This document shows, piece by piece, positions 1-8,273 of a stretch of DNA of 64,000 bases. The notes under the pieces are model-generated. The model did not search any database. It saw nothing but the letters and a program-made list of their open reading frames with translations, and was not told where the DNA came from. Numbering within the stretch: the stretch's first letter is position 1; every line of letters starts with the position of its first letter. This DNA comes from Dehalococcoidia bacterium (lineage in GTDB: Bacteria; Chloroflexota; Dehalococcoidia; Lucifugimonadales; UBA3495). The position numbers and the translations under genes were made by a program. Location: contig JAJDTP010000009.1 of assembly GCA_022827095.1 (NCBI GenBank), positions 62,001 to 126,000 of the forward strand, in the 5' to 3' direction.

Positions 1-2
1 AT

Positions 3-275
3 TACGATACCGAAACCGGCGAAATAGTCGCGCATCCAACGCTCACCGGTGATGCCCGCCAAAAAGCATGGGCAACCATCGCGGATCTCGGACTAAACAA
101 ACTGGATGTTGTCTTCTACCGTTTGGATTGGACGCGACAGTTCCTGGACGACTTGGGGATGTTTCCGGCAGGCGAGCGGAGAGCTTTCGTAGAGTTTTGG
201 TTTGAGCAACCGCAGGAATTCCGGGGAGCGATTGCAATGACCGTAGCCCGGCTGGAGGCTTCAGGCGAGCTCTAG
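3..275 (+). CDS. C-terminal part of an unrecognised protein (5' end outside window)
   Basis: An open frame enters the window from the left and runs to a TAG at 273-275, giving about 90 residues with no start inside the window. The visible part has aromatic, acidic helical-looking stretches (for example LDVVFYRLDWTRQFLDDLG, FVEFWFEQPQEF) and a helical end. I do not recognise the family. It converges with larC, whose stop lies at 272-274, so the two genes overlap by a few bases tail to tail. The frame choice rests on the other two plus frames being closed early and on the tail-to-tail fit. Confidence 0.55.
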   Translation, partial: YDTETGEIVAHPTLTGDARQKAWATIADLGLNKLDVVFYRLDWTRQFLDDLGMFPAGERRAFVEFWFEQPQEFRGAIAMTVARLEASGEL

Positions 276-1513
276 ACGCTTCCAATTCCCCTTTCGGCCG
301 CTCTGGTTGCGTTTTGCCACCCGATTTGGTTAGCCGCAGCCGCCGACGCCACGTCCTCGTACTCCGGCGCCGCGCTGACCACCTCGCCGGCCAGCCACTT
401 GCGTTTGAGGCGGATGGGGCCGTACTCGGTCTCGACCGTCACGGTGTCCCGGTCGGCCACATAGCGACCCACCGGGCGGACGCGGACGCCCAGCGTCGGC
501 GTGTCCCGCAGGAATACCTCCGCCAGACGGGATTCCAGGTTGGCCGGGGCCAGGGCGGATAGCAGGACGCCGGGGCGGTTCTTTTTCATCTGGATCGGCG
601 TGTGCCAGACGTCCAGAGCGCCAGCCTCGAAGAGGCGTTCCATGGCGAAACCCAACTGCTCGCCGGTGGCGTTGTCCAGGTTGGTTTCCAGCAGTACCAC
701 GTTGTCCTGCCAGCGGGCGAAGGGTTGGGCCGCCTGAGCTCCGGGAGATTGCCGCGCTCCGCTCGCAATGACAGCGGAGGGGACCGTTTCGCCCAACCAC
801 AGGCGCAGTACGTTAGGGAAGGCGGCCGGGTCTTTGCCGCCGGCGCCGACGCCGATGCGGTCAATGGTCATGGCCGGCTGGCGGAACTCGTCGGCCAGCG
901 TTGTAATCAGCGCCGCGCCGGTGGGGGTGGTCAGCTCGCCGACGCCGGCATGAAACTGACGCTCCGGCGCAACGGGCGCTCCGGCCGCCGCGATGATTTC
1001 CAGCGTCGCCGGCGCGGGATTACTGTAGCCGCCCGGTCGACGCGGACCGCCGGGTTCGCCCAGCACCAGTGGGGCAGCGTACACTCGCGCCACGTCCAGC
1101 CGCTCCAGTCCGTGAACCACGCCGACGACGTCAACCAGCGTGTCGGCGGTGCCCAACTCGTGCAGGTGGATCTGGTCGGGATCGTCGCCGTGTACCCGAG
1201 CCTCTGCTGCGAACAGGGTTTTGAGGACCGCGGAAGCGGCATCCCGCGTCCGTTCTGACAGTTCCGACGCGCCCGCCACGGCAGCCAGCATCTGCTGCGG
1301 TGAGTATCGCGGGGCGTCGGATACGTCAACCAGAACCCGGGTGCCGCGAACCTCGCACCGGATTTCGGTTGCGGTTTCGAGCTTGACGCCGGAGATACCC
1401 AGCGCGTCGACGGCCTCTCGCACTGTATCCAGCGGTAGCCCTGCATCGAGAAGCGCGCCGAGGAGCATATCGCCACTGGCGCCGCCCACCGACTGGATGA
1501 ATGCCGTTTTCAT
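272..1513 (-). CDS. larC: LarC, nickel-pincer cofactor nickel insertase (DUF111)
   Basis: LarC inserts nickel into the bisthiocarboxylated pyridinium nucleotide made by LarB and LarE, the last step in building the nickel-pincer cofactor of lactate racemase LarA and relatives. The 413-residue protein shows the family start (MKTAFIQSVGGASGDMLLGA, residues 1-20), the HLHELGTADTLVDVVG stretch near 117-131 and the C-terminal half with MKKNRPGVLLSAL near 309-321. Both halves are in one continuous frame, whereas in Lactobacillus the halves are joined by programmed frameshifting. Its ATG overlaps the TGA of larE (ATGA), so the pair is probably translationally coupled. Residues about 246-262 (AVIASGARQSPG) are an extra segment translated from a family B repeat. 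No larA or larB is in the window. Confidence 0.9.
   Translation of the reverse strand: MKTAFIQSVGGASGDMLLGALLDAGLPLDTVREAVDALGISGVKLETATEIRCEVRGTRVLVDVSDAPRYSPQQMLAAVAGASELSERTRDAASAVLKTLFAAEARVHGDDPDQIHLHELGTADTLVDVVGVVHGLERLDVARVYAAPLVLGEPGGPRRPGGYSNPAPATLEIIAAAGAPVAPERQFHAGVGELTTPTGAALITTLADEFRQPAMTIDRIGVGAGGKDPAAFPNVLRLWLGETVPSAVIASGARQSPGAQAAQPFARWQDNVVLLETNLDNATGEQLGFAMERLFEAGALDVWHTPIQMKKNRPGVLLSALAPANLESRLAEVFLRDTPTLGVRVRPVGRYVADRDTVTVETEYGPIRLKRKWLAGEVVSAAPEYEDVASAAAANQIGWQNATRAAERGIGSV
735..778. repeat. family B repeat fragment inside larC
   Basis: This stretch carries the family B core (the reverse complement of CATTGCGAGCGGAGCGCGGC) found in intergenic copies at about 6250, 31340 and 58510. 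It is in frame inside larC and lengthens the protein by roughly 15 residues between its two halves, a linker-like position, without a stop. Confidence 0.75.
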
Positions 1514-2361
1514 CCCCGGGAGTTGGCCGCGCCCACGCGCAGCACGTCGTTGAGGCTGCCGGAGCGTAGCCCGCTGAGGTCCAGCGACACCCAGAGGTAG
1601 CCCAGGGCTTTCAGTTGCAGGGTGATCTCGTCGCGGTGAGCGAAGGCCAGTTCCATCTCATCGGCGCCCACCTCGATCCGGCACAGCTTGTCGTGGTGGC
1701 GCGCGCGGACTTCCCGGAGACCCATATCGCGCAGGATGTCCTCGGCCGCCTCGATACGCCGCAGGGACTCGACGGTCACGGGAGTACCGTAGGGAATGCG
1801 CGACGAGAGGCACGGCTGAGCCGGCTTGTCCCACAGCGGCACGCCCAGCCAGAGGGCGGCGGCGCGCACCTGGGCCTTGTCCATGCCCGCTTCCACCATG
1901 GGACTGCGGATGTTGTGCTCGGCGGCGGCGGTCATGCCGGGGCGGTAATCACCGAGGTCGTCGGTGTTGGCGCCATTGGCGATCCATTGGAAGCCTTCAG
2001 CGGCGGACAGGACGGCGAGTTGGTCGTACAGCTCAGTCTTGCAGAAATAGCATCGCTGGGGAGAGTTGGCGACGTAGCCCTCCCGCTGCAATTCGTCGGT
2101 GTGAATGACCCGATGGTTGATCCCGAACTCCCTCGCCACCATCTCCGCGTCGCCCAGGTCGCGGGCGGCCAGTGCCGGCGAGATGGCGGTGACGGCCAGG
2201 GCGCGATCTCCCAGCGCGCGATGCGCAACCACGGCGAGCAGGGCGCTGTCCACGCCGCCCGAGTAGGCAACGATGACCGATCCCATCTCCCGTAGGATCG
2301 ATTCCAGCCGGTGCAGGCAGTCCGGAGCCGCATCTGTGCGCTGATGGTCGAATTTTGACAT
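1510..2361 (-). CDS. larE: LarE, ATP-dependent sulfur transferase for nickel-pincer cofactor
   Basis: LarE adenylates and sulfurates the pyridinium dicarboxylate mononucleotide. The 283-residue protein has the PP-loop SGGVDS at 34-39, a CYFC pair (Cys104, Cys107) and Cys184 in PCLSSR. The last corresponds to the sulfur-donor cysteine of the Lactobacillus enzyme. Having all three cysteines resembles the iron-sulfur-cluster type of LarE rather than the sacrificial single-cysteine type; that assignment is from family knowledge, not shown here. I chose ATG 2361 because AAGGG lies just upstream; a TTG five codons earlier is possible. It is the first gene of the larE-larC pair and divergent from the VOC gene. 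Confidence 0.9.
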   Translation of the reverse strand: MSKFDHQRTDAAPDCLHRLESILREMGSVIVAYSGGVDSALLAVVAHRALGDRALAVTAISPALAARDLGDAEMVAREFGINHRVIHTDELQREGYVANSPQRCYFCKTELYDQLAVLSAAEGFQWIANGANTDDLGDYRPGMTAAAEHNIRSPMVEAGMDKAQVRAAALWLGVPLWDKPAQPCLSSRIPYGTPVTVESLRRIEAAEDILRDMGLREVRARHHDKLCRIEVGADEMELAFAHRDEITLQLKALGYLWVSLDLSGLRSGSLNDVLRVGAANSRG

Positions 2362-2438
2362 AATCCCTTTTGGCAATCCCCAACCGGTTTCGGATCATTC
2401 TACTACAACGGGTTTTGCGCATTGCCGGGAGACTAACG

Positions 2439-2801
2439 ATGATGGTACAGAGCATCAGCGCGATAACGCTGGCGGTGCGTGACATGGCCAGATCGGTGGC
2501 CTTTTACCACGACGGAGCGGGCATCCCCATCCTGTACGGCGGGCCGGAGGCGTCATTCACCTCGCTCAGCGTCGGCGACGGTTATCTGAACCTGATCCTG
2601 GCCGCCGACGCCGACGTGCGCTGGTGGGGCCGCTGCATCCTCTACGTCGTCGACGTGGATGCTCACCATCGACGGATGGTCGAGGCGGGCTACAAGCCCG
2701 ACGGCGAACCGGCCGACGCCCCCTGGCGGGAACGCTACTACCACATCACCGACCCGGACGGGCACGAGATCAGCTTCGCGCGGCCGCTCACGTCGGGTTA
2801 G
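2439..2801 (+). CDS. VOC (glyoxalase/bleomycin-resistance fold) family protein
   Basis: A 120-residue single-module vicinal-oxygen-chelate protein. It starts with the usual ITLAVRDMARSVAFYHD strand-helix and ends with the YYHITDPDGHEISFARP strand carrying the metal-ligand glutamate (HEISFA), as in many small metal-dependent lyases, dioxygenases and resistance proteins. The substrate cannot be told. Two adjacent ATGs (2439, 2442) follow a GGGAG ribosome site. It is divergent from larE and converges on the GNAT gene, with only about 4 bases between their stops. Confidence 0.8.
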   Translation: MMVQSISAITLAVRDMARSVAFYHDGAGIPILYGGPEASFTSLSVGDGYLNLILAADADVRWWGRCILYVVDVDAHHRRMVEAGYKPDGEPADAPWRERYYHITDPDGHEISFARPLTSG

Positions 2802-2805
2802 CGGC

Positions 2806-3312
2806 TCACAACTCCAGCCCATACAGAAACAGCGTCAGGCTGGTGTGGGGGAAGGCGTGGTCTTCCAGCTCGTGGTAGCCGCGGTGGCGCAGGAAGGCGA
2901 TGGCGGCGGTCATGTGGTTGGCGGTCCAGACGATGGCCCGGGCGTACCCGGCATTGCGGCAGAACTCCTCCGCCTGGTCCAGCAATTTTGAGGCCACACC
3001 CCGGCGGCGCGCCGACCGGTCCACCGCCAAGCGTCTTATCTCCGCTTCGTCATCGTCCCTCCGGTAGGCTCCGATACAGCCCACCAGCTCGCCGTCCAGC
3101 TCGGCGATCCAGAAATTGCTGCTCCGACGCCGAAGATAGCTCTGCTCGACGTGGGCCAGGTCGTGGTTGAGGGCGCCGTCAATGTATTCGTGGAACCCCT
3201 CGCGGTCGGCCTGGGTGTGGCTGTAGCTCTCGGCGTCGTCGTCCTGGGCGTGCGCGAACAGGTCGCGGACAGCCTCAGCGTCTTCGGCGCGAAACTGGCG
3301 AATGTTGATCAT
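2806..3312 (-). CDS. GNAT family N-acetyltransferase
   Basis: A 168-residue protein with the GNAT core: N-terminal INIRQFRAEDAEAVRDLF, beta-strand ELVGCIGAYRR, then EIRRLAVDRSARRRGVASKLL at about 93-113, which is the acetyl-CoA pyrophosphate-binding motif (RRRGVA in place of R/QxxGxG/A). The C-terminal AIAFLRHRGY matches the usual FYxxxGF element. The acceptor is unknown. The gene is downstream of the YchF-like GTPase with about 5 bases between them, so the two probably share a transcript. Confidence 0.85.
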   Translation of the reverse strand: MINIRQFRAEDAEAVRDLFAHAQDDDAESYSHTQADREGFHEYIDGALNHDLAHVEQSYLRRRSSNFWIAELDGELVGCIGAYRRDDDEAEIRRLAVDRSARRRGVASKLLDQAEEFCRNAGYARAIVWTANHMTAAIAFLRHRGYHELEDHAFPHTSLTLFLYGLEL

Positions 3313-3317
3313 GGCGA

Positions 3318-4409
3318 CTACGTGTTGACTAGGAAGTTGATGATGTCGCCGTCCTTGACCGGGTAGGTCTTTCCCTCGGACCGCAGCAGTCCTTCCTTGC
3401 GCCCCTGCACCATGCTTCCGCAGGCGCGATAGTCATCGTAGGCGATGACCTCGGCCCGGATGAAGCCGCGCGTGAAATCGGTGTGGATCACCCCGGCCGC
3501 GCTGACGGCCGGCATCCCCCCGGGCACGCTCCAGGCCCGGACCTCGTCGTCGCCGACGGTCAGGAAGGACACCAGGCCCAGGGTGTCGTAGCTGGCCCGG
3601 ATCACCTGCGACGTGGCCGATTCGCCCAGGCCGAAGTCCGAGCGAAACTCGTCGGCCTCTTCGGGATCCATCGTGCTCAGCTCGGCCTCGATCCGCGCGC
3701 TGATGCTGACCTGGCCAACGCCGGCGGTGATGGCAGGATCGATGTCCAGGTCGGATACAGATATCGCATCGGCCCCTTCGTCCGTGTTGAACACGGCGAT
3801 CACGTTCTTGTCGGTGAGCAGCTGGTAGTTAACCAGTATGGAGCGTTCCGAGTCGCTGAAAGTCTGCAACCGCACGGGTACGCCGTTCTCCAGGCCGGCG
3901 CGGGCCTTGTCCACGGTCTCCTTGTGTCGCACCACCATGGGCCGTTCTGCCGGCTTGGTCTTGTTCACCTGGTCGGCCAGACGGGTCGACGCTCGCTCAA
4001 GGACTTCTAGGTCCGCAAAGGACAGTTCGCCAAGCATGGCTTCGAGGTCGCGGGCTGGGTCCACCGCGCCGGTGGGATGGGGAACCGAGTCATTCTGGAA
4101 AGCGCGCACGACCACGAGGAACGCCGTCGCGGATTGGAGGATGTTCCGATACCGTCCGCTGATCCCCTGGGACCGGGCCATGCCCTCGGGCCCGGGCAGG
4201 TCGGTGTAACGTATCTCGGCGGAAACGACCTTGCGCGGGTGGTAGATCTCTCCCAGGTGGTCCAGGCGTGGGTCGGGCACCTTGACCGTCCCGATGTGCA
4301 TTTCGGTGGGGCTGCCCGATGCGCCGCTGGCGTCGGACTTGCCCAGGGTAAGCGCGTTGAAAAGAGTGGATTTGCCAGATTGGGGGAGGCCGATGATTAC
4401 GATGTCCAT
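3318..4409 (-). CDS. YchF-like GTPase/ATPase with C-terminal TGS domain
   Basis: A 363-residue P-loop protein. G1 is GLPQSGKST (residues 7-15), the switch DLPG lies near 70, and FNTDE replaces the usual G4 in the YchF manner, where NxxE favours ATP. The last ~80 residues form a TGS domain ending KDGDIINFLVNT, like the YchF terminus. YchF-type proteins associate with ribosomes and stress responses. This copy is divergent: G1 has Gln-Ser where YchF normally has Asn-Val/Ala, and the coiled-coil region is short. It could be a paralogue, not the housekeeping YchF. It heads a two-gene unit with the GNAT gene. Confidence 0.8.
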   Translation of the reverse strand: MDIVIIGLPQSGKSTLFNALTLGKSDASGASGSPTEMHIGTVKVPDPRLDHLGEIYHPRKVVSAEIRYTDLPGPEGMARSQGISGRYRNILQSATAFLVVVRAFQNDSVPHPTGAVDPARDLEAMLGELSFADLEVLERASTRLADQVNKTKPAERPMVVRHKETVDKARAGLENGVPVRLQTFSDSERSILVNYQLLTDKNVIAVFNTDEGADAISVSDLDIDPAITAGVGQVSISARIEAELSTMDPEEADEFRSDFGLGESATSQVIRASYDTLGLVSFLTVGDDEVRAWSVPGGMPAVSAAGVIHTDFTRGFIRAEVIAYDDYRACGSMVQGRKEGLLRSEGKTYPVKDGDIINFLVNT

Positions 4410-4520
4410 GCTTCCAGTATTCAGGTGGTGAATTTGCGGTGATAGGTCTGCGAAATAGATGCCCTGAGTCAGGATGGAGACTGGCGGGCATCAGTATCAG
4501 GAGGTCATGGGTTGACGCCG

Positions 4521-4925
4521 CTAATCGGGATCCGCATCACCCATGAGCAATTTCATGACTTCAGGGGTCAGCGTGATGTGGACCGATCCGTCTTCACGTT
4601 CGCCAGCTTGCCGAAGAGCGTCAATGATCCTACGACGTTCTTCTCGACGCCCTTCTTCCCTGCCCTGCTTTCGGCCCTGTTCCCTGAGTCTTTTGATTTC
4701 GGCTGGAATTAACAGCACCATGCGACCCAACACCTCCATGATGATTGCTACGAGTAGCGCGAGGCCAGCAGCCAGAGCAAAGATCGCTACCAGTGCGAAT
4801 AGCTCATCCTTGCCCTGCTCTCGTAGCGGGTGATACCGCGATGCGCCGAATGCTACACCGGCGACGTATACCAGATAGTATACGACCAAGTAGCGCTCCG
4901 CGATGCTCCTGAGCGGGTCCACCAT
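4521..4925 (-). CDS. small membrane protein with charged C-terminal helix, unknown
   Basis: A 134-residue protein from ATG 4925 (an upstream start would extend it by 29 unlikely residues). It has two hydrophobic segments (about 12-32, YLVVYYLVYVAGVAFGA; about 43-75, LFALVAIFALAAGLALLVAI) followed by a strongly charged stretch rich in Arg, Gln and Glu (about 80-110) that should form a helix or coiled coil facing one side of the membrane. I do not recognise a family and make no functional claim. It lies downstream of the thiolase gene on the same strand. Confidence 0.55.
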   Translation of the reverse strand: MVDPLRSIAERYLVVYYLVYVAGVAFGASRYHPLREQGKDELFALVAIFALAAGLALLVAIIMEVLGRMVLLIPAEIKRLREQGRKQGREEGRREERRRIIDALRQAGEREDGSVHITLTPEVMKLLMGDADPD

Positions 4926-4956
4926 GCTGTTGGTAGCCGCCGAAGCCCTGGTCCAA

Positions 4957-6132
4957 CTAGCCGGTCGCCAGCACCACCGTGCCGGTTGAAGACAGCGAGC
5001 CGCCGGTGCCATTTACGATACTCGTTGCGGCAGCCTGGTCGGAGGAACCCTTGCGATTGACCTGGCGGTCACCGCACTCGCCGCGCAACTGGCGGACAGC
5101 CTCCACCAGCAGGAAACTGCCGTACATGCCAGGGTGAGAGTACGAAAGCCCGCCGCCGTTGGTGTTGAGGGCGAAGTCGCCTCCGGGTGCGGTACGCTGG
5201 TTGGAGACAAAGTCCGGACCTTCTCCTGGGCCGCAGAAGCCCAGACCCTCGATGGTCACCAGCGTGGTGTAGGTGAAGGAGTCGTAGATCATGGTGAGGT
5301 CGATGTCGTCATGGGTCAGGCCGGCCCTTTCCAGGGAAAGCGGCCCGGTCTCCCGGGACCACGTCGAGGTGTGGTCGGGCATGAAGCTGATCAGGTTGTG
5401 GTCGTGGCCCTCGGCCGCGCCCAACACCCACACCGGTTCCTTCTTGCAGTTGGCTGCCTTCTCGGCGGTGGTCACGATGATCGCCGCGCCGGAGTCGGTG
5501 ACCAGGCAGCAGTCAAACAGGTGGAACGGCCACGCCACCCAGCGGGAGTTGTGGTAGTCGTCGAAGGACATGGGGGAGTCGTGCATGTAGGCCACCGGGT
5601 TCAGGTTGGCCCATTTGCGGGTGGAAACGGCGATTTCGGCCAGGGCCTGGCGGGTGCGGTCCTCGCCGTACTGGTGCATGTACCGGGTACAAGCCATGGC
5701 GTAATTGATGGGCTGGCCGATCATGCCGTAGGGGGTCTCGTACTGGGCGACCGGGAGGTTGCGGTCCGCCGGCACCGGGACGCGCGTGGAGCGGCCGGCT
5801 TGCCCGTGGGTGATGAGGACGGTGTCGCAGTAGCCAGCACGGATGGCTGCCGCGGCGTGGGCGACGTGGATCACGAAGGACGAACCGCCCACCGACGTGT
5901 TGTCGGTGAAAGACGGCTGAATGCCAAAGTACTCGGCGGTGGCCAGGGTGCTGAATCCGGCGGTCATCAGCCCGTCGACGTCGGACAGGGAGAGGCCAGC
6001 ATCGTCCAGCGCGTTGTAGGCAGCCTCGGCGTGGTGCTGGAGGGAAGACTTGCTGGGAACATTGCCCATCTCGTCCGATTCGGCGACGCCCACGATGGCG
6101 ATGTCGCGTTCACGTTGTGCGGTGCTGGCCAT
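4957..6132 (-). CDS. thiolase-fold protein (SCP2-thiolase-like) lacking the nucleophilic cysteine
   Basis: A 391-residue thiolase-superfamily protein of the acyl-CoA thiolase/SCP2 type: DIAIVGVAESDEMG at the start, AAYNALDDAGLSLSDVDGLM, a C-terminal half with GGDFALNTNGGGLSYSHPG and a terminal GTGGSLSSTGTVVL. Where thiolases have the active Cys, the sequence reads NTSVGGSSF, and the second Cys motif is replaced by the NTNGGGLSYSHPG loop, which keeps a His. Such proteins are common beside DUF35 zinc proteins in archaea and Chloroflexota, but no DUF35 gene is adjacent. Start chosen at ATG 6132 after a GGAGG site. It probably acts on acyl-CoA chemistry; the reaction is not known. Confidence 0.8.
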   Translation of the reverse strand: MASTAQRERDIAIVGVAESDEMGNVPSKSSLQHHAEAAYNALDDAGLSLSDVDGLMTAGFSTLATAEYFGIQPSFTDNTSVGGSSFVIHVAHAAAAIRAGYCDTVLITHGQAGRSTRVPVPADRNLPVAQYETPYGMIGQPINYAMACTRYMHQYGEDRTRQALAEIAVSTRKWANLNPVAYMHDSPMSFDDYHNSRWVAWPFHLFDCCLVTDSGAAIIVTTAEKAANCKKEPVWVLGAAEGHDHNLISFMPDHTSTWSRETGPLSLERAGLTHDDIDLTMIYDSFTYTTLVTIEGLGFCGPGEGPDFVSNQRTAPGGDFALNTNGGGLSYSHPGMYGSFLLVEAVRQLRGECGDRQVNRKGSSDQAAATSIVNGTGGSLSSTGTVVLATG

Positions 6133-6229
6133 AAAGCTATCCTCCAGGTGCCGGCTATTGGGAATTTGAGGCCAAACGATGGTACAACATTCGCTACGGG
6201 CCGACAATCGGCGGAGCATTTACGTAACT

Positions 6230-6352
6230 GTTCAGACTTGCGGGGAAAGTGTCATTGCGAGCGCAGCGCGGCAATCTCGTTAGCGTAGGAGATCCCTTCG
6301 GGACAGACGGCGCCGCTATGGCGTCGAGATTGCCACGGCGCGAGCACGGAAG
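6230..6352. repeat. family B dispersed repeat (CATTGCGAG type)
   Basis: An intergenic copy with arms CATTGCGAGCGCAGCGCGGC and, inverted further on, GAGATTGCCACGGCGCGAGC, around a variable centre. The left edge GTTCAGACTTGCGGGG is shared with the copy at about 31319. It occupies the gap upstream of the thiolase gene (6133-6380), in which I see no gene. Confidence 0.8.
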
Positions 6353-6374
6353 TCGCGAACGCCTCACCTTGGCT

Positions 6375-6736
6375 GGGCTATACGCAATGCAAGCGGCGTA
6401 AGCGAGGGGGTCCGCCATTCGGTGGTACAGAGCGACGGGGAATTCCTGCGTGTCGGAGTTGCCGGCCGACAGTGAGAACTCCTCCGCCCGCAGCCACAGG
6501 CGCTGGCCCACCAGGGCGATGGTGTCCACGAAGGTCGGCGACGGTTTGTCGTACCAAGCCGCAGTGCGGGGGGATGGGATGATGTTTCTGCAACGCATGG
6601 GCGGCCAGTGTGGCCCAGGAGAAGAGACCCAGCAGAGCCGGCGTGGTGCGGGCGATGGCCAGGTCGGACCACTGGCGTTGGGTCTCCATGCCCAAGTGGG
6701 TCCTGACCTCCTGAAAGAGCCGGCCCCGTACTTGAT
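6375..6736 (-). pseudogene. C-terminal remnant of a DDE-type transposase, frameshifted
   Basis: On the minus strand the translation reads RTHLGMETQRQWSDLAIART then LLGLFSWATLAAHAL in one frame and continues in another as WYDKPSPTFVDTIALV and PVALYHRMADPLAYAA. These phrases together resemble the C-terminal end of a DDE transposase of the IS701/IS4-related kind, with at least one frameshift and no N-terminal part. It abuts the left end of the complete IS element at 6737, so it is an older insertion cut by the newer one, or a neighbour in an insertion hot spot. Confidence 0.6.
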
Positions 6737-8070
6737 ACCTGACAGGGGTATGTAAAGGGCCGAAATCAGGCGTGGGCTTAGCTTGGGAAGGCGCAGTGGC
6801 ATCCGGCATCTTGGTGGTGACACTACCAAACGCCGGAGACCCTCAATGCGCCTTCCCAGAGAATGCTATCAGATGCAAAAGACCATTGAAACGCATCTAC
6901 CGCACCTCTCCCAGCCACAATTACCGGCCTGGCGCTGTGGGTTTGCGGGGCCATCCTGGCGGGCAGCGCCTGCCAGAACGCCGTGGCCGCGGCCCTCTCG
7001 CCCTGGGGCAACTGGAACAGGCGACGGCAGTACCTGCGGGAGTGGCTCTATGACGGCAGCGATCGGGCCCGTCCCCGTGGGACGGAACTGGACGTGAGCC
7101 TCTGTTTCGCTCCATTGCTGAAATGGGTGTTGGCCTGGTGGCGTGGCGACCGTCTGGCCTTGGCCGTTGACCCGACGCTGAAGGGGGACGACACCGCCGC
7201 CATCGTCATCAGCGTGCTCTACCGAGGATGCGCCATTCCCGTGGCCTGGCGCATCCTGCGGGCCAAGCGGCCCGGGGGTTGGATGGACCCCATCGTGAAA
7301 CTGCTGCAAGCCCTGGCTCCGGCGGTGCCTGAAGAGCTGACCGTAATCGTGCTGTTCGACCGAGGCCTGACCAGTCCCAAATTGTGGCGCCAGATCCGAG
7401 CACAGGGCTGGCATCCCTACATCCGGTACCCGAAAAACATCACCTTCTGCACGGAGGGAGGCCGACGGCTCCCCGCCCAATCCTTCGTTTCCCATCCTGA
7501 TGCCGCGTGGATCGGCAGTGGGACCGCCTTCAAGGGCAGAGCCAAACGCCGCTGCACCCTGCTGGTGGTCTGGTACGCCGACCAGCCGGAACCCTGGGTC
7601 ATACTGACCAGCCACCCGCCGGAGGCGGTCGGCGTGAGTTGGTATGCCCTGCGTTTCTGGATCGAACTGGGTTTCAAGGCCATCAAGAGCGTGGGCTGGC
7701 AATGGCACAAGACCCGGCGCACTGACCCAACGCGCATCTCCCGCCATTGGCTGGTGCTGTCGGTGGCGACGCTGCTGGCCCTGGCCTATGGAACCCGGGT
7801 GGAGGACGCCAATGACCGGAAACTGCCTCCCGGCAATCTCAGAGCCCCTCCCAGGACACCGTCTTCCCAACGCTGCCACCCCAAGCGACGGCCAGTGCGG
7901 ACCGTCAGCATAATCCGGTACGGCATCGTCTGGCTGCGGCGGTTGCTGCATCAGGGCCGGCTGTGGCGTCGCGTTTGGCTGCTGCCGGAACCCTGGCCCA
8001 AACCCAAGCCTCAGATGCACATCACCTGCCACTCCCCTCCATGAAAACCCTTTACATACCCTTGTTAGGT
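6737..8070 (+). mobile_element. IS4-family insertion sequence with 23-bp terminal inverted repeats
   Basis: The left end 6737-6759 and the inverted right end 8048-8070 match at 21 of 23 positions (inner core GGGTATGTAAAGGG). Between them lies one transposase gene. Length is about 1.33 kb. I could not find a convincing target duplication: the 8 bases outside each end differ. Older transposase fragments lie immediately outside both ends, so it has inserted into mobile-DNA debris. Confidence 0.85.
6846..8044 (+). pseudogene. IS4-family DDE transposase, apparent frameshift near the N-terminus
   Basis: The long frame from about 6930 to 8044 carries the DDE triad of IS4 transposases: AVDPTLKGDD (first Asp), VIVLFDRGLTSPKLW (second Asp) and YALRFWIELGFKAIK, an exact Y-(2)-R-(3)-E-(6)-K signature. 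The natural N-terminus MRLPRECYQMQKTIETHLPH starts at ATG 6846 in a different frame. The reading must shift near 6923, between HLSQPQL and TGLALWVCG, to restore the usual sequence. The alternative is a late GTG start at 6983, which would drop about 45 conserved residues. So this is either an inactivated copy, a sequencing error or a programmed shift; no clear slippery site is visible. Confidence 0.75.
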
Positions 8071-8073
8071 GCC

Positions 8074-8221
8074 TGACACGGGGCAGGCTCTGGACCAGCA
8101 GCCACATCGCGTGCCACCTCTCTCTTTCCCGTGGCGTCGGCGCCCGATACATCCGCCACCGTACCTCAACCTCGTCAATTTGCCACCGCTCCAGCAGCGG
8201 CCCCATCTCCCTCATACCCAA
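8074..8221 (-). pseudogene. possible N-terminal transposase remnant outside the IS right end
   Basis: The minus strand encodes about 49 residues (LLERWQIDEVEVRWRMYRA, RERERWHAMWLLVQ) that look like the helix-turn-helix leader of IS630-type transposases. The frame runs directly into the inverted repeat of the IS4 element and has no continuation beyond it. Low confidence: the match is by eye and short. Confidence 0.3.
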
Positions 8222-8273
8222 ATCCCACCCCCACTCCGCTTTCCCTCACCGTACAACTCATCCACCGCCAATT

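Noticed and set aside
24-285. 80-residue minus-strand ORF at the left edge
   Set aside because: It opposes the plus-strand end of the unknown gene and overlaps larC. Its sequence has no coding character.
5134-6288. 384-residue plus-strand open frame
   Set aside because: Shadow of the thiolase-fold gene on the other strand; Gly/Val-rich without motifs.
6869-8221. 450-residue minus-strand open frame across the IS element
   Set aside because: Antisense to the transposase with the DDE and YREK signatures. Only its N-terminal 49 residues, outside the IS, look like a gene fragment.
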